From positions 3,424,001-3,488,000 of the forward strand of contig NZ_CP053346.1 of the NCBI RefSeq assembly GCF_013113735.1: DNA of 64,000 nucleotides, in the 5' to 3' direction. Of the stretch, positions 1-8,449 are shown piece after piece (the stretch's first letter is position 1; every line of letters begins with the position of its first letter). This DNA comes from Sphingomonas sp. AP4-R1. Lineage in GTDB: Bacteria > Pseudomonadota > Alphaproteobacteria > Sphingomonadales > Sphingomonadaceae. The notes below the pieces were generated by a model. That model had not been told where the DNA came from. It saw only the letters and a program-made list of their open reading frames with translations, and made no database searches. A program made the position numbers and the translations under genes.

Positions 1-1
1 C

Positions 2-1033
2 GATTCCTCGCGCCGCTCGATGGGGTTCCGCCTGAAGGGAGAGGATAGTCCGGGCTTTCTGGCGCTCAATCGCAACAAGCGCAGCATCGTCCTCGATCTG
101 AAGAGCGAGGAAGGGCGCGAAACCTTCTACGCGCTGGTGGGGACGGCCGACGTGGTCGTCGAGAACGGCCGGCCGGGCGTCGCCGATCGGCTGGGCATCG
201 GCTATGATACGCTGAACGCGATCAATCCGCGCCTGATCTACGCCAGCATCTCCGGTTTCGGCCCCAAGGGCCCTTGGGCGAACCGCCCCGGTTACGATCT
301 GATCGCGCAGGCCATGTCGGGCGTCATCAGCTCCACCGGATTGCCGGGGCATGAGCCGGTGAAGAGCGACATTCCCGTCGGCGATCTCGGCGCGGGCCTG
401 TTCGCGGCTTACGGCATCCTTTCGGCGATCATCGCGCGCCAGAAGACGGGCGTGGGCCAGCTGATCACCGCCTCGCTGTTCGAGGCGGCTTTGGGTCTTT
501 CGATCTGGGAGACGGCCGAATTGTGGGGGACGGGCAAGAGCCCCGGTCCGCTCGGCACCGCCAATCGCATGTCGGCGCCCTATCAGGCGGTGAAGGCGTC
601 GGACGGCTATTTCGTCTTCGCGGCCGCCAACCAGAAGCTCTGGCTGTCGCTGCTGGACGTGCTGGGGCGACAGGAACTGAACGAGGATCCGCGCTTCCGC
701 GACAACAGCGTGCGCGTGGCCAATGCCCGTACCCTGATCGAATTGCTGGAGCCGAGCTTCCTGGAGCGCACCGTCGACGAGTGGGTCGACGCCCTGCTCG
801 CGGTGGGCGTACCGGCGGGGCCGATCAACAGCTATGATCGCGCGCTCGACAGCGAGCATACGGCGGCGTGCGCGATGGTGCAGGACATTCCCCATCCGGT
901 GGAAGGCAGCTTCAAGGCGCTGGGCTTCGCGGTGAAGCTGACCGGCACGCCACAGGAGATGCGCCTGCCGCCGCCGCTGCTGGACGAGCATGGCGCCGAG
1001 ATCCGGGCGGAACTGGCGGCGAGGGACGCATGA
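2..1033 (+). CDS. Class III (CaiB/BaiF) CoA-transferase, 5' end cut by window
   Basis: The reading frame is open from the first base, and the segment before the first ATG (base 20) encodes DSSRRS followed by MGFRLKG, which fits the CaiB/BaiF N-terminal region, so the true start lies outside the window. Family features seen are NRNKRSIVLDLKS, a G(Y)DxxxQAMSG segment (GYDLIAQAMSG) and the conserved middle region running to SAPYQAVKASDGY. Family members move CoA between carboxylic acids through an aspartyl-CoA thioester. The stop codon overlaps the start of the following crotonase-like gene (ATGA), so both are probably in one operon for acyl-CoA metabolism. The substrate cannot be told from sequence. 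Confidence 0.9.
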   Translation, partial: DSSRRSMGFRLKGEDSPGFLALNRNKRSIVLDLKSEEGRETFYALVGTADVVVENGRPGVADRLGIGYDTLNAINPRLIYASISGFGPKGPWANRPGYDLIAQAMSGVISSTGLPGHEPVKSDIPVGDLGAGLFAAYGILSAIIARQKTGVGQLITASLFEAALGLSIWETAELWGTGKSPGPLGTANRMSAPYQAVKASDGYFVFAAANQKLWLSLLDVLGRQELNEDPRFRDNSVRVANARTLIELLEPSFLERTVDEWVDALLAVGVPAGPINSYDRALDSEHTAACAMVQDIPHPVEGSFKALGFAVKLTGTPQEMRLPPPLLDEHGAEIRAELAARDA

Positions 1034-1809
1034 GCGACGACGGTGTCGTGCGCTTCCGGCAGGACGGCGCGGTCGGCCATATCCTGTTCGATCGGCCCGC
1101 CGCCTATAATGCGCTCACCTGGTCGATGTGGCGCGAGCTGGGCGCGGTGTGCGGCCGGATCGCCGCCGATCCCGCCGTGCGCGTCGTCACGCTGCGGGGC
1201 GCGGGCGGGAAGGCGTTCGTCTCGGGCACCGACATTGCCGGCTTCCAGTCCTTCACCAGCGGTAAGGAGGGCGTGGCCTATGAAGCCGAGATGGACTCCT
1301 ATGTCGGCGCGGTCGAGACGCTGCCGCAGCCGACGATCGCGATCGTCGATGGCTGGGCGGTCGGCGGTGGGCTGGCGTTGTCCTTCGCCTGCGATTTCCG
1401 CATCGCCGCCACCGGCGCACGCTTCGGATCGCCGCTCGCCAAGACGATCGGCAATTGCCTGTCGGCGCGCGGCTATCAGCGCCTGATCCAGCATGTCGGC
1501 ATTCCGATGGCGAAAAGGCTGCTGCTGGCGGCCGAACTGGTGCCCGCCGCCGAGCTGGACGCGCACGGGCTGCTGACGCGGCTGGTCGCGCCCGAGGAGA
1601 TCGACGCGGCCGTGCAGGAACTGGCCGAGAAGCTGGTCGCGGGCGCGCCGCTCACCCAGCGCGTGAGCAAGGAGGCGATCTATCGCATCTCCACGCAATC
1701 CACGCCGGACATCAGCGACCTGATCGAACTGATCTATGGCAGCGAGGATTTCGCGGCCGGCGTACGCGGCTTCCTGACGAAGACGCCGCCGACATGGCGA
1801 GGCCGATAG
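1030..1809 (+). CDS. Enoyl-CoA hydratase/isomerase (crotonase) family protein, atypical active site
   Basis: The protein is 259 residues long, the usual size for the family. The start is the ATG at 1030, inside the ATGA overlap with the CoA-transferase; a longer in-frame extension to 868 only overlaps that gene. Crotonase-fold features are NALTWSMW near the N-terminus, the oxyanion-hole segments KAFVSGTDI and WAVGGGLALSFACDFRIA, and FGSPLAKTIGNCLS. In classical hydratases the position after FG-x-P is a catalytic Glu; here it is Leu, so simple enoyl-CoA hydration is doubtful. Isomerase, hydrolase or lyase chemistry on an acyl-CoA is possible. It probably works with the preceding CoA-transferase. 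Confidence 0.88.
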   Translation: MSDDGVVRFRQDGAVGHILFDRPAAYNALTWSMWRELGAVCGRIAADPAVRVVTLRGAGGKAFVSGTDIAGFQSFTSGKEGVAYEAEMDSYVGAVETLPQPTIAIVDGWAVGGGLALSFACDFRIAATGARFGSPLAKTIGNCLSARGYQRLIQHVGIPMAKRLLLAAELVPAAELDAHGLLTRLVAPEEIDAAVQELAEKLVAGAPLTQRVSKEAIYRISTQSTPDISDLIELIYGSEDFAAGVRGFLTKTPPTWRGR

Positions 1810-1845
1810 GCCGCCCCGTCAGGCCACCCCATCCAAGGAGCGAAC

Positions 1846-2994
1846 GTGACACCCGCGTCCATCGAGGATTTCCGCACGCTGGCCCGCAGGCGGCTGCCGC
1901 GCTTCCTGTTCGATTATATCGACGGGGGCTCCTACGATGAGGGGACGCTCCACGCGAATATCGCGGACCTGCAGACGCTGAAGCTGCGGCAGCGGGTGAT
2001 GGTGGACGTGTCGCAGGTCGATCTCTCCACGAACTTGCTGGGGCGGGAGGTGTCCTTTCCGGTCGCGCTGGCGCCGATCGGGCTGGCGGGCCTCTATGCG
2101 CGTCGGGGCGAGGTGCAGGCCGCCCGCGCGGCGGAGGTGGCGGGCGTGCCGTTCATCCTTTCGTCTTCGGCCTGCTGCGGGATCGAGGAAGTGGCGGCGG
2201 GCGTGACGCGGCCGCCGATCCTGCAACTCTACATGATCCGCGACCGGGCGTTCATGGTCGATCTGCTCCAGCGCAGCGCCGCGCTCGGCGTCGAGACATT
2301 GGTGCTGACGGTCGACCTGATCATGCACAGCCCCCGGCGGCGGGACGTGCGCTCCAGCCTGACCGGCTCGCAGGGCCTCGCCGCCCGGCTGCAGCGCGCG
2401 TTCGAGATCGGCACGCATCCCGATTGGGCATGGGATGTCGGCGTGAACGGGCGGCCGCACACCTTGGGCAATTTCGCGCCGGTGATGGCGGAGGGTGCCG
2501 GACTCGCGCAGTTCACCGCGTGGGTCGGGCGCAATTTCGATGCCTCGATCACCTGGGCCGACATGGTCTGGCTGCGCGAGAATTGGCGCGGGCCGATCGT
2601 GGTGAAGGGCGTGATGGACGCCGCCGATGCCGCCGCCGCCTGCGAGGCCGGCGTGGACGGTATCGTCGTCTCCAACCATGGCGGGCGGCAGTTGGATGGC
2701 GCGCCCTCGTCGATCGCGGCGCTGCCGGCCATCGTCGACGCGGTGGCGGGGCGGTGCGACGTGCTGCTCGACGGCGGCATCCGATCGGGCACGGATATCG
2801 TGCGCGCGCTGGGGCTGGGTGCGAAGGGCGTGCTGCTCGGCCGCGCCTGGGCCTTCGCGCTGGGCGCGCAGGGGCAGGTCGGTGTGGCGCGCATGCTGGA
2901 ATTGCTGCGCCATGAGTTCGCCGTGGCGATGGCACTCACGGGCCAGACGAGCGCGCGGTCCGTGTCGCGCGACGTGGTGCTGCCAACGGCCTGA
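1846..2994 (+). CDS. FMN-dependent alpha-hydroxy-acid oxidase/dehydrogenase
   Basis: The protein has 382 residues. The GTG start at 1846 is preceded by a clear AAGGAG (1835-1840). It begins SIEDFRTLARRRLPRFLFDYIDGGS, typical of the L-lactate dehydrogenase/glycolate oxidase family. The active-site block SNHGGRQLDGAPSS carries the catalytic His and the substrate-binding Arg, and DGGIRSGTDIVRALGLGAKGVLLGR binds the FMN phosphate. It oxidises a 2-hydroxy acid to a 2-oxo acid, probably at the inner face of the membrane. LldD-like and mandelate- or glycolate-oxidising members cannot be separated by eye. It lies 36 bp after the crotonase-like gene. Confidence 0.9.
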   Translation: MTPASIEDFRTLARRRLPRFLFDYIDGGSYDEGTLHANIADLQTLKLRQRVMVDVSQVDLSTNLLGREVSFPVALAPIGLAGLYARRGEVQAARAAEVAGVPFILSSSACCGIEEVAAGVTRPPILQLYMIRDRAFMVDLLQRSAALGVETLVLTVDLIMHSPRRRDVRSSLTGSQGLAARLQRAFEIGTHPDWAWDVGVNGRPHTLGNFAPVMAEGAGLAQFTAWVGRNFDASITWADMVWLRENWRGPIVVKGVMDAADAAAACEAGVDGIVVSNHGGRQLDGAPSSIAALPAIVDAVAGRCDVLLDGGIRSGTDIVRALGLGAKGVLLGRAWAFALGAQGQVGVARMLELLRHEFAVAMALTGQTSARSVSRDVVLPTA

Positions 2995-3040
2995 GGCATT
3001 CAAGCCGCCGGATGGTGGTGCGCGGTCGTTATTTTCTATC

Positions 3041-3147
3041 GTCATCCCGGACCCTTCTACAGGCTCAGGACAGGCTTGATCCGGGATCCCGCTTTTTCTT
3101 CAGTTACTTCCAAGGCAGCGGGACCCCGGGTCAAGCCCGGGGTGACG
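3041..3147. repeat. REP-like palindromic element, possible bidirectional terminator
   Basis: The outer arms CGTCATCCCGG (from 3040) and CCGGGGTGACG (3137-3147) are inverted with one mismatch. An inner pair, TTGATCCGGGATCCCGC (3076-3092) and GCGGGACCCCGGGTCAAG (from 3118), is also inverted. This motif resembles intergenic REP elements that I recall from sphingomonad and related genomes. It sits between two convergent genes, where it could end transcription from both sides. Confidence 0.75.
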
Positions 3148-3164
3148 GTTTGGTGGCGGGCGGA

Positions 3165-4478
3165 CTATTCCTCCACCGGCCGATAGAGCAGGCGCGAGGC
3201 GTCGATCCGCAGATACATCAGCCCGGCCAGCGCCGAGAGGATCGCCAGCACATACATCGCCGCGTCCCAGCCGCTCCACTTCAGGATATAGCCGGTGATC
3301 ACGGCGGCCAGCGCGCCGCCGATATTGCCGAACGTGTTCATCACGGCCGAGACCGATCCGGCGAACACGCCGCCCACGTCCAGCGTGAGCGCCCACGAAA
3401 TGCCCACGGTCAGCTCCAGCCCGAACACGGCAAGCGCGAACCAGCCGACGCTGGCGAGCGGGGAGGCGGACCAGACCGCGACCGGGATCGCCACGGCCGC
3501 CAGCGCGAAGCCCGCAATCGCGACGACGCGGCGCGCCATCGTCACGCGCCCGGTCTGCGCGATCAGCCGATCCGAAATCCATCCGCCCGCGACATCGCCG
3601 ATCACGCCCGCCATCAGCGGCAGGCTGGCGAAGAAGCCCATCTGGACGATGTCGAAGCTGCGGACCTCGTTCAGATATTTGGGGAACCAGGTGAGGAAGA
3701 TGTTGATGCTGTAGGCGTAGCAGAAATACATCGCCGAGATCAGCCAGAGCTGGGGATTGGCGAGCAGCTGGCGCCACGGCACGGAATGGCGCGCGCCGGA
3801 TGTGGCCTGCGCGCCCAGCGCTTCGGCGATCATCGTCCGCTCGGCCTCGTTCGCGCCCGCATGCTCGCGCGGGCTGTCGCGATAATAAAAGAACCAGAAA
3901 GCGGCCCAGATCAGGCCGACACCTGAGAAGATCAGGAACGGCCCGCGCCAGCCGAGGTGGATCATCAGCCACACCACCAATACGGGCGTGAGCGCACCGC
4001 CGAGACGCGCGCCGGCATGCGTGACGCCCTGCGCGAACCCGCGTTCGGACGGCAGCATCCAGCGGGACAGCGAGCGGGTCGCGTTCGGGAAGGCACCCGC
4101 CTCGCCGCAGCCGAACAGGAAGCGACACACCATCATCGATCCGGCCGACCAGGCCCCGGTCGTCAGCGCGGTGAAGGCCGACCACCAGACGACCACGCCC
4201 GTCAGCGCGCGGCGCGGCCCGATCTTGTCGCCCAGCCAGCCGCCGGGAATCTGGAACAGCGCATAGCCGATCTGGAACACGCTGAAGATCCAGCCCATCG
4301 TGATGACGGAGAAGCCGAACTCCTTCTGGATCAGCGGTGCGGTCGTGGAGATGACCACGCGATCCATATAGGTGATCATGTAGGCGAGGACCGTCAGCCA
4401 CAGCACGACGTGGCGCACGCGGGTCGGGCGCATGGCGGCGGTGGCGGGCGCCGCCTCGATCGGGATGGCACCGCTCAT
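3165..4478 (-). CDS. MFS transporter, anion:cation symporter (ACS) type
   Basis: The protein has 437 residues and about 12 hydrophobic segments. The start is ATG at 4478, whose first bases overlap the stop of the amidohydrolase gene (ATGA), so the two are translationally coupled. MDRVVISTTAPLIQKEFG in TM1 and GWLGDKIGPRR in the TM2-3 loop are typical of the ACS/phthalate-type branch that imports organic anions such as sugar acids and aromatic acids. It is the last gene of the operon FAH enzyme > amidohydrolase > transporter and probably brings in the substrate of that pathway. The C-terminus YRPVEE ends 18 bp from the REP element. Confidence 0.9.
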   Translation of the reverse strand: MSGAIPIEAAPATAAMRPTRVRHVVLWLTVLAYMITYMDRVVISTTAPLIQKEFGFSVITMGWIFSVFQIGYALFQIPGGWLGDKIGPRRALTGVVVWWSAFTALTTGAWSAGSMMVCRFLFGCGEAGAFPNATRSLSRWMLPSERGFAQGVTHAGARLGGALTPVLVVWLMIHLGWRGPFLIFSGVGLIWAAFWFFYYRDSPREHAGANEAERTMIAEALGAQATSGARHSVPWRQLLANPQLWLISAMYFCYAYSINIFLTWFPKYLNEVRSFDIVQMGFFASLPLMAGVIGDVAGGWISDRLIAQTGRVTMARRVVAIAGFALAAVAIPVAVWSASPLASVGWFALAVFGLELTVGISWALTLDVGGVFAGSVSAVMNTFGNIGGALAAVITGYILKWSGWDAAMYVLAILSALAGLMYLRIDASRLLYRPVEE

Positions 4479-5842
4479 GGGTGGACCGACGGGACCTTGT
4501 TGCCCGCCACATAGACGGCGGCGATCCGGCGGCTGTTGCGAATGTCCTTCAGCGGATCGGCATCCAGCACGACGAGATCGGCCCATTTGCCCTGCGCGAG
4601 CGTGCCGATATCGGGATTGCGGAGCCACTTGGCGGCGTGACCGGTTGCGGCCGCGATCGCCTGTCCCGGCGTGAGCCCCGCCTCGACCATGCCGGCCAGC
4701 TCCCAATGCTCCGAATAGCCGGGCACGCGGCCGGGAGGCCCTGCGTCGGTGCCGAAGCCATAGGGGATGCCGGCGCGCACCTCCTTCATGAAGTTGACCT
4801 TCGCCATCTTGTCGAAGGCGGGGAGGCGATCCCAGGCGGGATTGGAGGCGATCGTCTTCTCGCGTTCGGGGCTTTCCAGCTTGGCGAGGGCGGCCGGGCT
4901 CAGCGACTGGCGGAAGAAGGGATCCTTCGTGATCGGATTGGGCGCGCCGAAGGCGTGGACCGCCTCCTCGCGGCTCAGCGTGGGGGCCACTTGCCAGGTG
5001 CCGTGCGCCTTCATCATGGCGATGAATTCATCGTCGATCGGCTGATCGCGCACGCTGTGGACGAAGCCGTCGAGCCCCTGGCTCACCAGCCGCTTCGCAT
5101 CCTCCAGATAGAAGACATGGCCCAGCACGCGCATGCCGCGCGCATGGCCTTCGGCGATGATCGCCTGCGTCAGCTCGGCCGGCATCTTCGGCATCGTGTG
5201 CAGCTCGTCATCCAGCCACAGCTTGATGAAATCGACATGCTTGGCGACTTGCGCGTCAACCTCCTTGCGGGCTTCCTCCGCGGTGGTGACGGGATGGTTG
5301 ATCCCGGGCACGCCGCCATAGCCACCCTTGAAGACGAGGCCCTGACCGGCGGTATAGACGCGCGCCATCGTCGGCCGCCCGGCGCGCTGCGCGTCGCGGA
5401 TCGCGAAGATCGCGTCGCCGTCCGTGCCCATCGATTGCACGGTCGTCACGCCATAGGCAGCGTAGGTCCGCAGATCCTTCTCGACGCTCGCGGTCGTGAA
5501 GTTGGCGGCCTGCTGATCGAGATCCTTCACCGTGCCGATATGGACGTGGAGATCGATCAACCCCGGCATCACATATTTGCCCATCAGCGTGACGGTGGTG
5601 GCGCCGTTCTTCTTCGGCACGGCCGCCGCCTTGCCGAGCCAGCTGATGCGGCCGTCGTCGATCACCATCGCCATGCCGGGCCTGGCCGGGCCGCCGGTGC
5701 CGTCGATCAGCGTGAAGCCGGTCAGGATCGTGGTTTCGGCCTGTGCGGGCGATCCCGCCGCCATCCCGGCCGCCAGCGCGGCGATGGCCGCACCCAAACC
5801 CCACAGCGTCGCCCTGTGCCGCATCATCCGCTCCCTTGTCAT
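4475..5842 (-). CDS. Secreted amidohydrolase family metal-dependent hydrolase
   Basis: The protein has 455 residues with an N-terminal signal peptide (about residues 1-35, ending near SPAQAE). The amidohydrolase-superfamily metal ligands are all visible: DLHVHIG (HxH), the Lys segment FIKLWLD, GHVFYLED, HSVRDQ and the late GTDAGPPGR Asp. The closest well-known relatives are imidazolonepropionase-like and prolidase-like amidohydrolases. It overlaps by 4 bp both the upstream FAH-family gene and the downstream MFS gene, so the three are made together. The substrate is unknown; being periplasmic, it would act before import. Confidence 0.88.
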   Translation of the reverse strand: MTRERMMRHRATLWGLGAAIAALAAGMAAGSPAQAETTILTGFTLIDGTGGPARPGMAMVIDDGRISWLGKAAAVPKKNGATTVTLMGKYVMPGLIDLHVHIGTVKDLDQQAANFTTASVEKDLRTYAAYGVTTVQSMGTDGDAIFAIRDAQRAGRPTMARVYTAGQGLVFKGGYGGVPGINHPVTTAEEARKEVDAQVAKHVDFIKLWLDDELHTMPKMPAELTQAIIAEGHARGMRVLGHVFYLEDAKRLVSQGLDGFVHSVRDQPIDDEFIAMMKAHGTWQVAPTLSREEAVHAFGAPNPITKDPFFRQSLSPAALAKLESPEREKTIASNPAWDRLPAFDKMAKVNFMKEVRAGIPYGFGTDAGPPGRVPGYSEHWELAGMVEAGLTPGQAIAAATGHAAKWLRNPDIGTLAQGKWADLVVLDADPLKDIRNSRRIAAVYVAGNKVPSVHP

Positions 5843-6981
5843 ACTATCAGTCCGCGCGAGACGAGGTTTCGCATCAGCGCGCCGATGCCCATCGTCCAGG
5901 GCGGGGCCTCCTCGCTCGTGACCACGCGATTGACGAGCGCGCCGAGCTTCGGCGTCGCGATCCGGACGATGTCGCCCTTTTTGTGGGTGAAGCCGCGCCC
6001 CGGCTCCGACCGATCCTCGATCGGCGCGAACATCGTGCCCAGCAGCAGAGCGAGGCCATCCGGATAGTGATGGCTGGCGCCGATCGTCTGGCCGATCAGG
6101 TCCAGCGGATCGCGGCTGATCATCGCCATGCTGGACGATCCTTCGAGCCGGAAATTGTCCGGTCCTTCTATCTCCAGCGTGATCACCGACCGGCGGATGT
6201 CGTCCATCGTGAAGCGGTCGTCGAACAGGCGGATGAACGGGCCGAGCGCGCAGGAGGCGTTATTGTCCTTGGCCTTGCCGAGCAGCAGCGCGCTGCGCCC
6301 TTCGATGTCGCGCAGGTTCACGTCATTGGCGAGCGTGGCGCCGCGCGCCAGTCCACGCGCATCGCAGATGATCGCCACTTCCGGCTCGGGATTGTTCCAT
6401 TCGGAATCGGCGCGCACGCCGATATCCGCGCCCGCGCCGACCGAGGAGAGGACCGGCGCCTTCGTGAAGATCTCGGCATCCTTGCCGATCGCGACCTCCA
6501 GATATTGCGACCACAGCCCGTCCGCGATCAGGATCGCCTTCAATTGCATCGCGCTTTCGGAGCCGGGCTTCACGGACCGGATATCTCCGCCGAGCCGCGT
6601 CTGGAAATCCTCGCGGATGCGATCCGCCTCCAGCGCATCGCCGCGCGCCCGCTCCTCGATCACGCGCTCGATCGCGGAGATGGCGAAGGTGACGCCCGAA
6701 GCCTTGATACACTGCAGATCGATCGGGGAGAGCAGGCGCGGTTGCATGCCGCCCTCCCAGTCCGGCCGGAAGGCGAGCGCGTCGATCGCGCCGATCGGCG
6801 TCCCACGCGGCGGCAGCTCACCGGGGGCGAGGCGATCGAGCAGATCGGCGACGGTCGGGGCGACGCCGGACAGATCCTCGATCTCGCCATCGCGCAGGAC
6901 GATAGGGGTCGGCCCCTCGGCCGTTTCGATGCGGCCGAGCAGCACGGCATCCTGATGATCGACGGGAAGAAGCTGGTGCAT
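5839..6981 (-). CDS. Fumarylacetoacetate hydrolase (FAH) family enzyme
   Basis: The protein has about 380 residues. I chose the ATG at 6981 (MHQLLPVDHQ); a TTG 18 bp upstream would also be in frame. The C-terminal FAH domain carries the metal-binding Glu-x-Glu in WNNPEPEVAII and later LLLGKAKDNNASCALGPF. The length and layout (an N-terminal region of about 150 residues before the FAH core) resemble the 2-keto-3-deoxy-pentonate dehydratases of Caulobacter xylose/arabinose oxidation, such as XylX, more than true fumarylacetoacetase. It is first in the operon with the amidohydrolase and MFS transporter, which fits breakdown of a sugar acid or related acid. The exact substrate is inferred only. 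Confidence 0.82.
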   Translation of the reverse strand: MHQLLPVDHQDAVLLGRIETAEGPTPIVLRDGEIEDLSGVAPTVADLLDRLAPGELPPRGTPIGAIDALAFRPDWEGGMQPRLLSPIDLQCIKASGVTFAISAIERVIEERARGDALEADRIREDFQTRLGGDIRSVKPGSESAMQLKAILIADGLWSQYLEVAIGKDAEIFTKAPVLSSVGAGADIGVRADSEWNNPEPEVAIICDARGLARGATLANDVNLRDIEGRSALLLGKAKDNNASCALGPFIRLFDDRFTMDDIRRSVITLEIEGPDNFRLEGSSSMAMISRDPLDLIGQTIGASHHYPDGLALLLGTMFAPIEDRSEPGRGFTHKKGDIVRIATPKLGALVNRVVTSEEAPPWTMGIGALMRNLVSRGLIV

Positions 6982-7122
6982 GTCGCTGACCTGCTTCAAT
7001 AATGATGGATCGAGCGGACGGCGCGAGCGGCGCCGTCAATATGGCGCGACGGCGGATCGCCCCGGAGCGCCGCAAATGGGATCACGACAAGCGCGTGCAT
7101 CAATTCCCCTCCAGATCGATTC

Positions 7123-7152
7123 ATGCATACAATATTTTATGTTTGCATGCAT
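7123..7152. promoter_or_regulatory. AT-rich site with paired ATGCAT motifs, candidate operator/promoter
   Basis: Within the 257-bp gap between the FAH operon and the CE2 gene lies a short AT-rich stretch. ATGCAT occurs at 7123-7128 and again at 7147-7152, flanking AATATTTTATGTTTG. It stands out from the GC-rich surroundings. It lies about 140 bp upstream of the FAH operon start, so it could be its promoter or operator. No regulator gene is adjacent, so its function is inference. Confidence 0.3.
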
Positions 7153-7238
7153 CTCCCGATGCCCCGTTACTGTCAAGCCGCGAGTCCGGGGATTTCGGTC
7201 TTTCCGGACGGCAGCCTACGTCGGGAGACGCGGGATGC

Positions 7239-8339
7239 CTATGGCTGCTTCCAGACATCGGCCACGCCGTCGATATGCGCGATCAACCGGTTCGCGATCG
7301 TGCGATCGTCGGCCAGATCGGGGTGCGAATCGCACCCGCCGAACCGCAGGCCGTTCATCGGTTCGTAGCCGACCCTCCTGTCGCCCGATGCATGGAGCTG
7401 GTCCACGACCCTCGCGACCTCCGTCTCGATCTCGTCGCCGCCCAGATCGGTCGCCCAGAACAGGAGGTAAGCGTGCGGGTGACGGGCGCGCAGCATCCGC
7501 ACGAAGCGGAGGAAGGTGGCTTCGTAATCGGCGTGCAGGGCGTCGCGGTTCGCCCAGCGCTCGCCATCGTGCAGCGGCGTCGAGAAATCGTTGGTGCCGA
7601 GCGAGAGGATCAGGACCTGCGGGCGCCAGTGCAGGGCGTCGGCGCGCGCGGATCGATCGAGCAGGGCGAACGGATAGGCTTCCGGCAGGGTCGGGGCGGC
7701 GAAGCCATCATAATTGCGCACGATCCCGCGTCCGGAAATGGCGTTCACCTGATAATCGGCATTGATATGGCGGGCGACGAGTGCGGGAATGCCTTGAGAC
7801 GTATCGGTCGTCGCCCAGACCTCGCTCTGCGTGCAGTGCCGTCGCGCTTCGGACGTGTTGCCGAAGCCGACCGTATGCGAATCCCCGATGAACTCGATCG
7901 CATGCGTCCGGTGGGGCAGCGGGGCGGCGTGGGTGGAGGGTGGCGCGAAAAAGCCGCCGAATATGGTCGGCTCGCGCTGGCTCTCGCTCACCACGTCGAT
8001 CCGCACGCGATGCACGCCGCTGCCTCCGGCGGACACGCGATAGGATCCGGGCACGGGCTTCACGAGAGCGACCGGCGCCTCGCCATCGATGCTGACCCGC
8101 AGGCTGACCTCGCCGGGGCCGACGCGGAAATAGATCGACGGGCCGGCAAAGGCCGTCTCGAAATAGGTGCCAGGCCATTGACGAAGGATGTCGCCGTTGG
8201 GCTGCGAGACGGCGCGTCCGTGCGTGGCGAAGGGCAGGGCCTTGAGGCCGGGCGGCCCCTCCGCCTTCATCACGATCTGGGAGCAAACGGGCGCGGCGAT
8301 CGAGCCGAGAAGGAGTGCCGCCAGCCAATGCGCTTTCAT
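7239..8339 (-). CDS. Secreted carbohydrate esterase, family CE2-like (SGNH hydrolase)
   Basis: The protein has 366 residues with a signal peptide (about 1-20, LLLGSIAAPVCSQ). An N-terminal beta-sandwich of about 130 residues is followed by an SGNH hydrolase domain: FIGDSHTVGFGN (nucleophile Ser), SLGTNDFS (block III Asn) and GCDSHPDLADD (Asp/His block). This two-domain layout is that of CE2 acetyl-xylan esterases, which remove acetyl groups from hemicellulose or other polysaccharides. It is divergent from the GH36 alpha-galactosidase, with a 110-bp shared control region. Role: periplasmic or outer-surface deacetylation of plant glycans. Confidence 0.87.
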   Translation of the reverse strand: MKAHWLAALLLGSIAAPVCSQIVMKAEGPPGLKALPFATHGRAVSQPNGDILRQWPGTYFETAFAGPSIYFRVGPGEVSLRVSIDGEAPVALVKPVPGSYRVSAGGSGVHRVRIDVVSESQREPTIFGGFFAPPSTHAAPLPHRTHAIEFIGDSHTVGFGNTSEARRHCTQSEVWATTDTSQGIPALVARHINADYQVNAISGRGIVRNYDGFAAPTLPEAYPFALLDRSARADALHWRPQVLILSLGTNDFSTPLHDGERWANRDALHADYEATFLRFVRMLRARHPHAYLLFWATDLGGDEIETEVARVVDQLHASGDRRVGYEPMNGLRFGGCDSHPDLADDRTIANRLIAHIDGVADVWKQP

Positions 8340-8357
8340 TCCGGTCTCCGTCGCCCG

Positions 8358-8383
8358 CTTGCAAATCTAGTATGCAAGATTTG
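8358..8383. promoter_or_regulatory. Nested inverted repeats in the CE2/GH36 divergent promoter region
   Basis: CTTGCA (8358-8363) and TGCAAG (8373-8378) are inverted around 9 bp. Overlapping them, CAAATCT (8362-8368) and AGATTTG (8377-8383) are inverted around 8 bp. The site lies between the divergent starts at 8339 and 8450, so a single regulator could control both. The TTGCA/TGCAA cores resemble those in the LacI operator at 13987-14000. Confidence 0.4.
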
Positions 8384-8449
8384 AATCATGCGTAAGTATG
8401 ATCGAGGTGCCGCAGCGATAAAGGCGGCAAACAGCCTTGGGGAGGGGTG

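Noticed and set aside
832..1698. Long reading frame on the - strand opposite the CoA-transferase/crotonase genes
   Set aside because: Its product is rich in Arg, Gly and Ala with no domain; it mirrors the codon pattern of the real + strand genes. Many similar GC-rich shadow frames exist across the window.
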